This document shows positions 34,040 through 46,281 of a stretch of 64,000 bases of DNA, one piece after another. The notes beneath the pieces were generated by a model. It saw only the letters and a list, made by a program, of their open reading frames with translations. It was not told the DNA's origin and ran no database searches. The stretch is from Paraconiothyrium sp. Pb-2020 (Eukaryota > Ascomycota > Dothideomycetes > Pleosporales > Didymosphaeriaceae): assembly GCA_022419385.1 (NCBI GenBank), contig JAJUBI010000008.1, positions 248,001-312,000 of the forward strand. Reading direction: 5' to 3'. Each line of letters opens with the position of its first letter. Position 1 is the first letter of the stretch. A program made the position numbers and the translations under genes.

Positions 34040-36100
34040 AGCTGCAAACAAAAAAGGCATTCAGACCGCTAATATGTCTCTGCTTTTGAGTCCTCGAAAA
34101 GGGAAACCTTCGATCTCATGCGGGAGCAAGCAGGAAAAAAACCACGGAGGAAGAGGGCTATGTTGTTCCCTATTCTGGCATGGTTGTAGCTTCACGGGAG
34201 TGGAGTCTAATGCTACATGACCATAGTATATGCTGTGAGCGCCGCTCTGTCCCAAAACAGCTTTCACTGTGCAATATGTCTCTGCTCTCCTGTCTTCAGA
34301 AAAGGCAGGCTTCCCTTTGATGCGGGAGCAAGCAGAGAAAAGCTACAATGGAAGAGGATTTTGATGCTCCCTATTCTAGCACGGTTGTATCTTCACGAGG
34401 TGGGATCCGATGCTACATACACCAAATTCATGCTGTGGCGGCCTGCACTTAAACTTCCACAGGACGACCTGATGCCTCTACTCTCCTGTCATTAGAAAAC
34501 AGAAAACGATGGACGCAAAGTCCCATGCGGGAGGAACTGGACGAAAGCGTTATCGCGTTCAACCCCATAGTGCACGCTCAATTGCAATTCCACAGGGGAA
34601 ACCTCCAATGCTACATACGCCAAATTCATGCTGTGGCAGCGCGCACCTAAAGCTCTGGAAACAAGCCTTATGCCTCTACTCCCGTGTGCTTTGGAAAACA
34701 AAGGCAAACGCTGTTATTTTTGCTGAAGCAGCAAATAATAGGCAAAGATTGCAACGTTATGTCCTCCCTGGTCCACGCTCGATTGCAACTTCAGGGGGTG
34801 GACTCCAAATCTTCACCTCCACCATATCCATTCTTCGCCGTTCCTCGGACTAAACAAGCAGCAACTACAACAACAATGTCTCTGTTCTCCCAGGATCTCA
34901 AGAGGACGTCAACATTGCTATGCTGGAGGAATCCAACTAAAAACAAGACATTGCGGAACAGTTATAGCGTCATAAGGGTGGACTGTAATGATACATCCGC
35001 TAAGTATATGCTTGGGTGTTCCTCGGACCAAAAAAAAGCAACTCTCACTTCATGTCTTTGGTATTTTGAGGGGGAATCCTCATGTGCTTGGAAGCGGACC
35101 AAAAGCGGCACATTAGGAAATCATGTCGTCCCCAGTCCACGCTTTATTGCAATTTTATAGCAGTGGACTCCAAATCCTCCTACTTTAGAATTATGCTTGT
35201 GCGTTCCTTGGACCAAAAAACACGGACCTTGATCTCATGTCTCTGCTCCTCTAGCCTCGAAAATGGCCAAGGGGGAGGTACATGCGCGCAGGAGCGGACC
35301 AAAAGTAGCACATAGTGCTAACATTTCCGTCTTTCCCCGGCTCCATGCATACATGTATGCTAAAATACTACGTTAAGTAGTTATTCCCATCCTTAAACTC
35401 GAAAGCATCCTACCAAAAACCTATGCTTGTGCGTTTCTCGGACCAAAACGTCCAGGTCCGCTCCTATGCCTCTGCTCCTCTGGCCTCGAAAACTCCCAAG
35501 GGGGAGGTACATGCGCGCAGAAGCGGACCAGAAATAACACACACTACAAATCATGTTCCTCCCTCCCCAGCCCCGTGCGTACATGCAGCCAAAACATCCC
35601 ATCGAGTAGTTGTTCTCCTTCTCAAACTCCAAATCTTCTTACCCCGATCCATGCTTGGGCGTTCCTCGGACAAAAAAATTGTAACTGCTAGCTCGATGTC
35701 TCTGCTCTTCTTGGATTTAATGAACAATGCCGAGGCAGATTTTATGCCCTTGGAAGCGGACGAAAAACTAGACATCGACCGCTTATGTTCGTTCCTCCCT
35801 GGCACTGTGCGTACATCCATACCAAAACATTACATCAAGTAGTCATTCTCCTCCTAAAACTCCAAATCTTCTAACCCCGGATCTACGCTTGTGTGTCTCG
35901 GACTAAAAACCAGCAGCTGCGAATACAATGTCTCTGCTCCTCTGCACTTAAGAAGAGGGCCCCAATCTCCCGCATGCGCGCGGAATAGGACCAAAAGCAT
36001 CTTATCAGGACCCGATATACCTCTCTGCCTGGACCAGTACGTCAGCCGAGAATTCGACCCACAGTCTACCTTTATAAAAGACGTCCAGGCATCGCCATGA
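34040..36100 (+). repeat. Repeat region B2/B3: tandem array with ~200-bp then ~230-bp period
   Basis: The anchor ATGTCTCTGCTC (variants ATGCCTCTACTC, ATGTCTTTGG) recurs at 34074, 34276, 34472, 34670, 34876, 35052, 35237, 35466, 35696 and 35928. Intervals are about 200 in the first four, 176 and 185 next, then 229, 230 and 232. Units of the right part share ATGCTTG(T/G)GCGTTCCTCGGACCAAAA, GGAGGTACATGCGCGCAG (upstream of AGCGGACCAAAA) and a GTACATGCAGCCAAAACAT block. The unit appears to have grown by one monomer between B2 and B3. Confidence 0.82.
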
Positions 36101-37350
36101 CCGAAGAAACAAAGATCCCCTTTCCATCCTTCTCTTCCCGCCCGCGCTCGGCATCAAAAGTCCCATGTATCTATTACATGCTTGGAAGCGAACAAAACAA
36201 ACAGCATAACCTATCATGTCGTCTGCGGTGTGCTTGCGCCACTTTTACAAGATTGGAGTCACTTGACCCATGCCTGGAGTGAAACCTTACAACTTTCGAC
36301 TTCATGTGCTCGTCTCGTCCTGCGACCTGCGCATTCACTAGCAAATGCGAATCGGCGCCATGGGCCTGTCCCGTCTCGTCGGGCCATCTCTTCCGTCCCT
36401 GCCTTAAATAGAAAAACGAGGACGAATATAACCTCATGTGGGAGGAAGCGAACAAAGACAACTATGTGAAGGAACGATGCCGTCTTGGTGTGCTGTCCAG
36501 TCCGCCACTCCTCTAAAACCTCTCGGAGAGGTCTCATGTCTGCGCAGAGCTAAACAACAACAACCAGCTACACATGTGCTCGTCTCGTCTCGTCCTGCCA
36601 CCCATTCGCCAGCACATCCGCATCAAACCCATGCGACCCTCCCGTCCAGTTCCCCATCCCCTCCGCCCTCAAAAATTGCGAAAAAACCTACATGTGACGG
36701 GCGGCGGGCGTCTACCACGGCATCAAGTCCTAATACATTCCTCCCCAGACCGATGCGCATCAAAACGTTAGACCCCAGCCATCCTTCCATGTGGTAAGAA
36801 GTCGACAAAAACAACAGCAACGAAATTGATGTTCGTCTCGGCGCATACCAAACGTTAGATTCCAAACGTTAGATTCCAGCCATCCCCCCACGCGGTCAGA
36901 ACCGAACAAAAGCAGAAGATTGACAAGCTATGATATCCATCTCGGCATACTTTCCTCACTTCAACTTTCCCCACCATCAACCCATCCCTGCGATACAAAT
37001 CCGTCCGTCAAACATGCGATATGCGCTCGTCTCGTCCCTGCCGCTCGCCACCACGTTAGTATCAAAGTTAGGCGCTGTCTCATCGCCTCAGCTCACCTCT
37101 TCCCCTCCGGACCCAAAAAAACGGATCAGCGTTCCTATGTATGAGGAGCGGTGCGATACAACCCACCGCATCAAGAGCGTATGCATTCCGTCCCCAACCC
37201 TGCGCACATCGAAACAAATACCCAGTCTTTACGTGAAACTGGAAACATTAATATCTGGAAACGACGGCCGATTCTGATATCATCGCATGCCACGCGCGGC
37301 GTTTGTGCAAGCCTCCACTTCCGAAGAAGCCAGCAGCACTACATGAGCCA
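36101..37350 (+). repeat. Repeat region B4: CTCGTCTCGTCC-bearing diverged units
   Basis: Continuation of B with different spacer sequence. Blocks such as TGCTCGTCTCGTCCTGC (about 36309, 36582, 37025), GCGCATCAAA and AACGTTAGATTCCA recur. CATG (and ATATG) elements still precede CAAA or CTAAA runs. Period not fixed by eye. No gene seen. Confidence 0.5.
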
Positions 37351-37625
37351 TCCGTCGACTTAGCTAGCTCTGCGCAGGAGAAAAGAGCCAGCCAAGCGAG
37401 TGAAGTCGTTCGCACATCCGTGGAAAAGACGACGATGGTGTTGTGTTGGAGGAACGGTGCGAGAAGTGAGCGATGACGGTGCGCATCAAGCTCGCACGAG
37501 GCAAACCAACGGGTAGAAAGAGCGCAACGTAATCATTCTTATGCCTGAGAATCTACTCGGGATGCTACTCGCTGCCTATGCAAACACGCCCACGCATGCC
37601 GCCTCCACCTCACAAAAGTTCAACG

Positions 37626-40032
37626 CTATAGCTCATCCTTTAACCCCTTGTTTTCGGCGCTATACGCCATCACCACCTCCATCATATCCTCAACACGCTG
37701 GCCTAGATGACTCCTGCCAAAGCCTAGGTGTCTCGCGGCCCACGCCTGCAGGCTCCGCGCAGCCTCCATCTCCTCCTCCATCGCGTCCTCTGCCAGGTAA
37801 ACCGCCTGGCCCAAACTCGGGTCGTAGAAAGGCGACTTCGGATCCGTAGAGTTGAGGCTCCACGGCGACGTCGGCGGGATGCACACCGTGTCGGGTTTCG
37901 GCAGGTCGCCGGTCTGGAAGTAGTTCTTGACGGCTGCGACCGTGCACGCGGTAGGCACGGAGAGCGCGCAATGGCCCGCTGAGTCCTGGACGAGGACCTC
38001 GCTGCCGGGGAACCTGGCCGACATGGCTCTTGCGCTGCGCAGCGGGGTGACGGGGTCTGCGGTGTTGGAGATCCAGAGGATGGGGTGGCTCGTGTTGCCG
38101 TGGAAGTTGTCGTCGCGGCCGAAGGTGTAGAGAGGCCGAATGGTCCACGCGGCGCACTTCATCTTGAGCGTGGACCATATGCCAGCCGCCGCCGGTGAGA
38201 TGCTCTCGAGAAGCTGCCAGTATTCCTCCATGCCTTCGATGTCGAGGTCGTCCTGCCACACGCCGTCACCGCAGAGGATCGCGTCCTGGGCTGTATCGTA
38301 GGTGAGAGGAAGGGTGGCTGAGCCATTTATCGCGGGGCAGGTATACACGTGAGACATACGCAGCCCCATTCCAATAGCATCGAGTATCGCACCGGTCTTC
38401 TCTTCGACAGCCAGAAGGATGTGGGAAAGACCTGGGAATACCAGTTCGGGCTGGTACAAACCAGAAAAGATGATAAGCTTCAGGTCGCTGTATGTGAAGA
38501 TCTCGGGGCCTTCAGCAGTTTCGATGCCGATGGGGTTGTGATAGAGTGACTTGATGATACGCTGGGTGCGCTGCTCGATGTCTTCAACGCTGGTCGTGGA
38601 AGCAGCAAGAGGACAGACTCCAGGTCCGGCGATGGCACAGAAAGTGTAAAACGACTTCATGTCCTTCTCAGTGTCGTGCAGACTTCCTTGTGCGAGGCCG
38701 TTGTTGTAGTCATGGACATTGACAACGCCATCAAGCATCAATCGGCCAACACGGTCTGGGTACATTCCGGCAAAAGTCGCGCCCAGGTAGGTACCGTAGC
38801 TGAAACCCGCGTAGGTAAGTTTGACTTCACCACGCTTGTAGATGGTCCGGTCGTTCGCACCGTGGGCTTTCGTGGAAAGGCTGTCCTTGGTGAGCTGGTT
38901 CGACTTGGCGACCGCCCACTCGGCGTGCCTCTCAGCAATCTCAAGCATATCGCGAGCCACAGAAGCCGTCGACATATACTGTTTGATATCTGGCTCTCCA
39001 GTTGCATCAGAGTATTGCTTGCAAGATGAGCCCCATGCATGCGACATGGCCCAGAGACGCCCCAGAGCAGCGTCTGAACTTCCAAGAATGCCCTCTTCCA
39101 TTTGACGAAGTCTCCATGACCAGGAAGAAGGGGTGTCAGGCATGCATTGAGCGAGGGGCGCTGTGAGTCCGATCCCGCGAGGGTCAAAGCCTAGGATATC
39201 GTAATATTTGCCTTTGGACTCAACACTGGCATCACCCCCCGAAGGGCCCATGATGGTCCGCAATTCATGCGCTTGCGAGAGAGCCAGAAGAATTCCAGAG
39301 CCTCCAGGGCCACCTGGGTTGATGAGGACAGGACCAGCATAACGAGGATCATCAACTGGCACTTGGGCTGGAAGTTTGGCTATGGCGATGCTGGCTGAAG
39401 CATTGGGATGCGTGCCGTTGAACCAATCCAGAGGCACTTTTAGTTTGGCGCATTGGAAGTCACCCCAGCAAGAATGAAATTGCAGCTCTTCCGTTGCGTT
39501 GATCTGGTTCGACGTCAGCCATTGTGTGGTGAAGTAGCAGGTTTAGGCTAGTCGCTAGTCGCGACGATGGGATGCGTCTGGATACCACCAGAGCCTCGTA
39601 CCCGTTAGAAACCCGGAGGCGGTGTGGTTGCATCCCACGTGCACAGTTCCACAGCGCCATGGAGCAAGGGACGACCGTCAACGGTGTGGTATATGTAGCG
39701 TGACGAGTGCTAGACTAGCTGAACAACCAACATGCTCCCCCGGACGTTGAGTAGACTTCGCGACATGAGTGCAGGCAGCGATAGCGGTACAGAGCCGAAG
39801 GGAACGCAGACCCACTTACCGCGTCCCAGTTGAAGTATTCCCATTGCGCTCTGGACACGTCGCTGTTGGGTGAGCGTCCTGAGCAGTGCTGCAGGATGGT
39901 CACTTTGAGGAGGGGAAAGTGGTAATAGATCAGCGCTGTGGCTGCAACGGCGGTCAAGAACAGCCATCGCGTTCGTCTCCGCGCACGAGGGTCCGGCCCG
40001 CGTTGGTGTACAGCATCGTTCCAGGTCTTCAT
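37626..40032 (-). CDS. Membrane-anchored alpha/beta hydrolase, tripeptidyl aminopeptidase-like (peptidase S33, TAP C-terminal domain)
   Basis: Minus-strand exons 40032-39820 and 39503-37626 give 696 aa. The 316-nt intron is long for this window (GTAAGT donor, CTGAC branch, ACCAG acceptor). The join gives FNWDA-INATEELQFHSCW, followed by FQCAKLKVPLDW, as in homologues. Exon 1 holds a basic segment and a membrane span (WLFLTAVAATALIYYHFPLL), so a type II or secreted protein is likely. The oxyanion region is LINPGGPGGSG, the nucleophile elbow GFSYGTYLG, the Asp lies in NTADPVTPLRSA and the His in DSAGHCALS. TAP-like enzymes release short N-terminal peptides from proteins; the fungal substrate is unknown. 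Many Asn-x-Ser/Thr sites fit an extracytosolic location. Confidence 0.9.
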
Positions 40033-40953
40033 AGCTAGGCATGAAGGTAGGGTAGAGAGGATGCGGGGTCGGGACGCAACTGACGAGGTTTGATGTTTCG
40101 CAAGGCGTGCAGGTGCAGCCCAGCCGACGATCACCGTCAAGGCAGCGACGACCGACTCGTGTGTGTGGCGGTGCAATGCAGGCCCCCTGCCATTGGCTCT
40201 CCTGCCTGCCATGCAAGACTGTTGGCCGTGTTGGGCAGATGGATCCGTATCTCGTTGAGCGTCGCGAGGTGATTTGCGACGAGATGCCCGCTCACGGACT
40301 CTGCAACCATCTGGCCTGACGCACGCCTATGTGCGCCCGTCACACTGCTGCACGTTGGCGGAAGAGGTCACAGGCGGTTGCCGTGTCCGTGTTGCGGTGT
40401 CCTGCAGCGGACAGCCGTGTTGGACAAAGTGCCAGATTGCGCCTATGTCGGCGATATTGAGCATGTGGGGCGAAACCCTACCTCGACGTGATGCCAGATT
40501 CGTGCAGCGGCTTGGCGATGCTCCCCTTCAGACGTCCTCAGGTGCTCACAGTGGTACGCCATCCGTTAGTCGCACGATTGAAACAAGCTTATGTAGCAGT
40601 TGATATTCGAATGAGCGGACCCATAGCTAGATCGACTCTAAAAGCAAGGTATACGATAACAGCACACTCTGATGGGTATCATCTCCTCATCAGCTACCAA
40701 CCCAAGTCGCACTCTCCAATCTGTCCTGCCCCGAGACAAGCAAAGAATCGTAGAAGCTCGTTGGGTCACCACCAGTGCCCACCATTAAAGGATAATAGAA
40801 TTCAAGCCAGACGTCTAGAAGAAGACAGCCACCATTTTTTTCATCGCACGTAAACTCAAAATCGTCGGTCCAGTAGAACATCGAGGGAAGCGTCTCCAGC
40901 CGTTTCAATGTCCGCATGGCCAAGTGGGGTCATCAGGTCGCAGTCGTGAACAT

Positions 40954-41843
40954 CTACCACTGGCCGCCGCCGCCGTTCTGGCCGCCCTGACCTTCGTAGC
41001 CGCCCTGACCTTGACCTTGACCGTAGCCACCGCGGGGTTGGTATCCGCCGCCGCCGCCACCCTGTCCCCACGAGGCACCGCCGCCGCCGCCATAGCCTGT
41101 GGTGTTAGTTAGATGTGAGCATCAAATGAACGACTCCTCGAGCTTACCACCACGTCCGCCGCCGTAGCCTGCACAAGTTAGCAATGGACCAAGGAATGTG
41201 CAGAGATTGTTGCTTCTTACCACCACCGCCGCCTCCATAGCCTCCGCCGCCGTATCCACCGCGTCCTCCTCCGTAGCCGCCGCGTCCGCCACCGCCGCCG
41301 CCGCCGCCAGAGCGATCGGAGGCCTTGTCGACGCGAATGGTGCGGCCATCGAACCTGTTCATGTGAGCAGATGTACTCACCGGATGAGATGATGATAACA
41401 GCCACTTGTCATCGAAACTTCGAAGTGAAAAATTGGCTTACTCGACGTTGTTCATGTTCTGCATAGCATTATCGGCCTCAGACTCCTGCGAGAACCGCAC
41501 GAAGCCGAATCCACGGCTGCGGCCAGTATCGCGGTCCTTGACAACGACCTAGCATGAGTTAGCTGCAGTCCGTGAAAATGCGAGTTTGGATCGACTGCAT
41601 ATCCTCATCTGCGGGAACGCTGATGAGGCGCAACACGGGGAGGAGTTCGCCCAATTGAGACGGAGGAAGGCGCGAGGCGTGGTCAGGTCAGTCACTTACA
41701 GCTTCTTCGACCTGGCCGAATTCCTCAAACTTCTGGCGAAGAGTACCATCGTCGGTGTGCCAGGCAAGGCCACTGCGCTCGGTCAGTGACGGGTTACTCT
41801 GTCTTGTGATGTGTACTCACCCAATGAAGAGCTTAGTCGACAT
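40954..41843 (-). CDS. Glycine-rich RRM RNA-binding protein (six exons, one of 21 nt)
   Basis: Minus-strand exons 41843-41821, 41772-41700, 41548-41442, 41354-41221, 41168-41148 and 41096-40954 total 501 nt, 166 aa. All five introns have GT-AG ends; lengths are 48, 151, 87, 52 and 51 nt. The product opens MSTKLFIGGLAWHTDDGTLR (RNP2 LFIGGL) and has RNP1 RGFGFVRF, then a Gly/Tyr/Arg tail (GGYGGGRGGYGGGGYGGG) ending GGQNGGGGQW. This is the common eukaryotic single-RRM plus GGY/RGG design linked with mRNA binding, cold response and condensate formation. Exon 5 encodes GYGGGRG and does not change frame if skipped, so tail-length variants are possible. Confidence 0.9.
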
Positions 41844-43476
41844 GGTGTAGATGTAGCGAACACTGAACGGTCTCAATTCACGCACTCGCAGCAGAACAAC
41901 GGTAGGGTACAGAGCGCCTCATGACATGACTGGCAGTGAAGGCCCGTGACGACATAGAGAAGTTGGGCAGTAAGAGGCCATGGTGGCGGGATGAGGTGCA
42001 GGGAAGGAGCAGTGACGGAACGAACATTTGACCTGAAGGCTACTGGAGAGAGAGCGAACCGCACAAGAGGGCGCTGTCGGTGGGAGGTTCCTGGGAATAG
42101 GGATGGAGACAAGCAGGCCGTGAGCGACTGGTGGAGAGAGCAATGGAGGGTCGAAAGTCGAAGAGGTCGAGAGCTGCGGGGCAGCAGGAAGGATGCGAGA
42201 AAATACCCCTCCGACAAAGAACGCTAGCTGTATCGATCTCTCACGCAATCGCTGGGTCGCAGGGAACCGGTAGGTAATAAAAGGCTGGAGCCGGGGGCGA
42301 GTGAGAAGCACCGAGCTGCCTTCTGGCGTATGCGGCCCAATTGCAGGCCGACCTAGTAAGCACGGAGGGGTTGTCTCCTGAGCGGCAGCGTGCGACGGTG
42401 GCCTTTTGTAGCTCGACGGAGTGCAGCGCGAGGCCCGCGCAGGCAGTAGCCATGGCCATGGTGTGTGAAGTGCCACATTCGACCACGGTGGGCCGCATCT
42501 TATCCCGTGCCAACTTGCGTATGCGGTCCGGAGAGCTAACGCAGCGCCTGCATGTGCCCCCAGCCCAATGGCCGCCCGCAGGTGAGGCTTTGGCGCTGGT
42601 CTGGCGCAGATAGTACAGGGCGAATTCTTTGATAGGCCCGTCGCGGGGCTTGGAGACGGCCTTCATGTCGCGCGCTGGGCCGCATCATTGGGTGGGCGAG
42701 CGCAGCAGGCAACGGGCGAGCAGACCTCACTGCCATGCAAGAACGGAGGCGTTCGCAAGCGAAACTCTCCACTGCAAAAGGAACTCCGCACCAGCATCCC
42801 CGACGGCTGGCAGGGTCGGCTTAGGGTGCTTCAGACGCCTGCCGTATCGCGCGGGCGACCTCGCTGCCAGATGGCTCGTGCGCGGCGTGGGGAGGTGTGC
42901 GCCTACGTCCAGCATCGTGTGTCGTTCGATGGTAGTGAGTCCGGTTGCTGGTGGCCGCACAAACACCACCGACCGAGGTGACAAGACGCGCGCTATGGAG
43001 CTTTAGCTGACAGTGGGCACATGGCACTACGCATGTCAACCGCTGTTCCGTTCCCCTCCGTGTAGCAGACTTGTTTCTCTGGAGGAACCCGCAAAGTGCG
43101 CTACCGCCAATCAGACTTCGCCTTGTTCCAACCACCACAAAGCCGATCAGTCACCGCGCTGGAAATTCGAAGCTGCCCAGAGTAATGCGTGCCATGTTTA
43201 CTTTCTCAAATAATGGTATTACAATTTGGTCTCTCTTCCCCTTCCTATCCGCATTGAGCAAGACGTTCTTGCCTTCCATGGTCGTCACTGCCTGTCATGC
43301 CAGCGAGAGCCGTCCTTGCTTCCCTCTGCGCCATCTATGCCAGACCCTGCTCTGGACAGACTCATTACACATGCATTTGGATATCACTCCTCTTGGATGC
43401 AACACTGGCGCTTCAGCGTCACACAGCACAATCGCCCGCTGCAGGAGATGTCATCTACCGGTTTCTTGAACGACAG
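41844..43476. other. Divergent upstream region of the RRM gene and the disordered-protein gene
   Basis: GC-rich sequence with long but uninformative frames on both strands. It should hold both promoters. One or more 5' exons of the plus-strand gene at 43477 probably lie in 43000-43470, where Cys-bearing segments such as CLSCQREP and ARCRRCH appear in different frames; I could not choose among them. Confidence 0.4.
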
Positions 43477-45715
43477 TGCTTCCGTACATATCCCGCTGTC
43501 CATGCTGTATCACCTCGATTAGACCACGAGTCAAGCTTCTGCTCGGCGAGCTGTACCAGGTGTTTGAGATCCTTACGGCGGCCCGTCAAGCTTCAGTCAG
43601 CCGCCCGCATTGGGGCCCCATCTCGCAGTGCCTGGAGCTTAGCATGGATATCCACAAGTGGCTGAGCGAGACCGTGCTTCCACAGCAGCCTCCAAGTCCG
43701 CCTGGACCACGGGAACATCATCATGCTCCGTGCTCAGAACAATCAGAACGGATCCCAGATGAGAAACGCAGACGAAAACAAAGCACTTCGGACAGTTCAT
43801 TGCTCGATGTCCCGCCGCAGCGCAAGAAGAGGCTACGCTCGGGGCAAGTGCCCTCCGTTAAGGAAATGGCAGACGAGACCGACCACACGGATGCATCCCG
43901 CTCCACAAGCCGCTCGGAAAGCAGCGCATCGAGCGAGCCTTACAGACGCAAACCCCGTCGCAAGACACGCCCCGAGCGGTATGATTCAGTGCTCAAGGCT
44001 GCAAAGGAGCGGGGACTGCATACCCAGCGGCGCGACAAGGGCGAATCAAAGAAGGCAAGGCGCAAATCCAGACGCAACAAGGCCAACAATTCCCGCAGTG
44101 GCATAGTCCAGGGCTTCCAGGCCAAGAATGTCCCCCGGGATCGACTGACTGTGAGAACCACCCCTGCGAGCAGGAGTTGTTGGTGGTGTGTTAATTACAG
44201 GAATAGTTGAAACCGCGAGAGAGACTGGGATTATTCAACAAGGGCAGGGTGTCATCACCAGTCAAAGGCCGTGGCTGTAAGCCAACCTCTGTGGCGCCCC
44301 GCAATCCAGTCCATATCTGACCTGATATAGTACCCGACTTGGTCTTCTCAGAAATGAAGTTTTTGCAGAAACACGAAAACAAAGCAGCAGCCGGCCCCCC
44401 GTCAGGGTCGCCGAGGAAGAAGCGAAAGAAAGATCAAGCGCATGCGAAGGAGGAGGAGATCTCTGCATACTTCACATCTGTGCAACTCGCACTAGCGGAA
44501 CGGGACCTGAACACCCAGACGAAGAAGCCTTCTCCCAAGAAGCTGCACGGGGCTGATCGTACCCAGCCGATCGTCGATGAAGCCGATCCGACGGTTGAAC
44601 AGCCCGACCAGACACCATGCTCAGGGTTCGGTGGGAGAGGGCTACGCCATGGGAGCAGAAGCTATATTTCATGGTCAGAGTCTGTTCGAGTTCCTAGCGC
44701 GACACCAGCACACATACGTATGGAAGCTGATGATAGCAATGGGCAGCCTAAGTGTGATGGGAAACCAGCAGGGTACACTGACCGTGGGGATGTGTTGCAC
44801 TCACCGTCAGCCCCTCCAACCACAACTAGACATTTGGCGAACGGCAGAGTTGGGCGAATTCAGGTTTCGTCTCTGCCCCCAACAGATGAGCGCCTGTCCC
44901 GGTCGCATTCCCTTCCTCAGCATATTTCTTCACCCCGCCGCATCGACCTGGTGGATTGGGCCGCAAGGCGTCGGGCACTGGAGCATGTCGCATCGCCTTC
45001 ATCTATGCCACCCTTCGCATCCCATAGCAATCGTCGGTGCCAAGTCCACAGGCCCCATGATCCAAGTAGTCCCGAGCTGAGGAATAGTTCACTTCATGTA
45101 CCGCCGTCAAAACTTCCGAGGCATCGAGGTATCGCTCTCGACCGTGAGATAGAGCCGCCTGCACATGGTGATCCTAGCCAGCAGACGTCTTCTAGTCTTG
45201 GGCGAATATTACAAGAATGCAACACAGCGTTCCACGACCAACGCATAGCAGAAGCACTGCAGCCCGAAGTTCGAGAGCCGTATACAGGCGTTCCAGTACA
45301 GGGTAACATGAGGCGGGCTACCGAGCTTTATCCGATTATTCGAAGAATACCAAGTGTGCGATTTGCAGGCGTGGAGGAAACCTATCGTCGTAGAGCACCA
45401 ACAGACTCCGGACCCAGCACCTACGGACAGCAACATGAGCGAATGTATGGATATGCAGATGAAATACTCGGTCTCGAGGGCACCATACCAACGTCACGGG
45501 CTGTGGAGGACGAATACTTCGACGAGGAAGTATTTGACTATGCCGAAGAGCAATGGGATGAGGAAGCTCAGTTGGCAGGTTATGATATTGGATATGATCC
45601 ACTTTTCAACGACACTGGTACGCGACAGACGAATGCTAATGTTCCAGAGATAATACAGAGTCGAGGCAGTGTTGTGGCTAAGCCGGGCTTTTGGCGTCCA
45701 CATAAATTATATTGA
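43477..45715 (+). CDS. Conserved fungal protein of unknown function, largely disordered (5' end unresolved)
   Basis: Exons (43477)-44150, 44207-44276 and 44331-45715. Introns of 56 and 54 nt are supported because the joins give the continuous motif DRLTLKPRERLGLFNKGR, then SSPVKGRGLPDLVFSEMKFL, which I recall as the hallmark of an uncharacterised ascomycete family. The first exon encodes CPCC, a helical LLLGELYQVFEILTAARQ segment, and a long basic Ser/Arg/Lys region (KKARRKSRRNKAN). The last exon is low-complexity and ends GFWRPHKLY. It has no catalytic domain; basic patches suggest a nuclear protein. In frame, the sequence before 43470 is stopped, so an upstream exon is needed; acceptor ACAG at 43473-43476 is my guess. 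A TGA-ATG follows the end with 62 further open codons. Confidence 0.75.
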
Positions 45716-46281
45716 ATGAGATTCAGGATTGCTCGGCATCCAGTGAGTGAGAAGCAGCGAAACCACTGCCCATGGCTCAAGGGAGCAAAACAATCCGCAC
45801 GTCCATCAGTGGATCCAGAATACAAGTCGCTTGAAGGCCAGCTCCAGATCTCATCACACGTCGACTCTTCGGCGATCCGTGCGCAGCACCCGCGATTCAC
45901 GTGACCATGCGAGTTCGGCTGGCAACTCCAGTTTTGTCCTCGGCTTTTCGCATCATACTCCGCATTAATGGTAGCCGCACGCGTGTCTAGTCCCTTTCCA
46001 GTGTTGTATTATTATCAATTGTCTGCATGAGCCGCTTTCCTTTTCCTGCGCGGCTCACCCTGGGCCAGAAACGTGCTACTGTCCCTCGCCTGAGATTTTC
46101 TCCGTCTACTACGTCGCCGAGGCCTGCATGTGCGGCCACGGCGCTCTCTTTCGTCAGTGTGGCTAATCATCAGCGCCCCTCCGTTCCTGCCAGCCCCACC
46201 ACGCCCGCTACCGTCAACAAAACCCACTCTCGAACACAGCAGCTGGCAGGACACCTCCACCCCACTCGACCATATAACACA
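45716..46281. other. Interval upstream of the pyrophosphatase ATG
   Basis: Contains the pyrophosphatase promoter and leader. The pyrophosphatase frame is open upstream to an ATG at 46027. Confidence 0.4.

Noticed and set aside
40905..41392. Ala- and Arg-rich frames overlapping the glycine-rich gene
   Set aside because: They are other-frame translations of the GGC/GGT-rich tail of the RRM protein.
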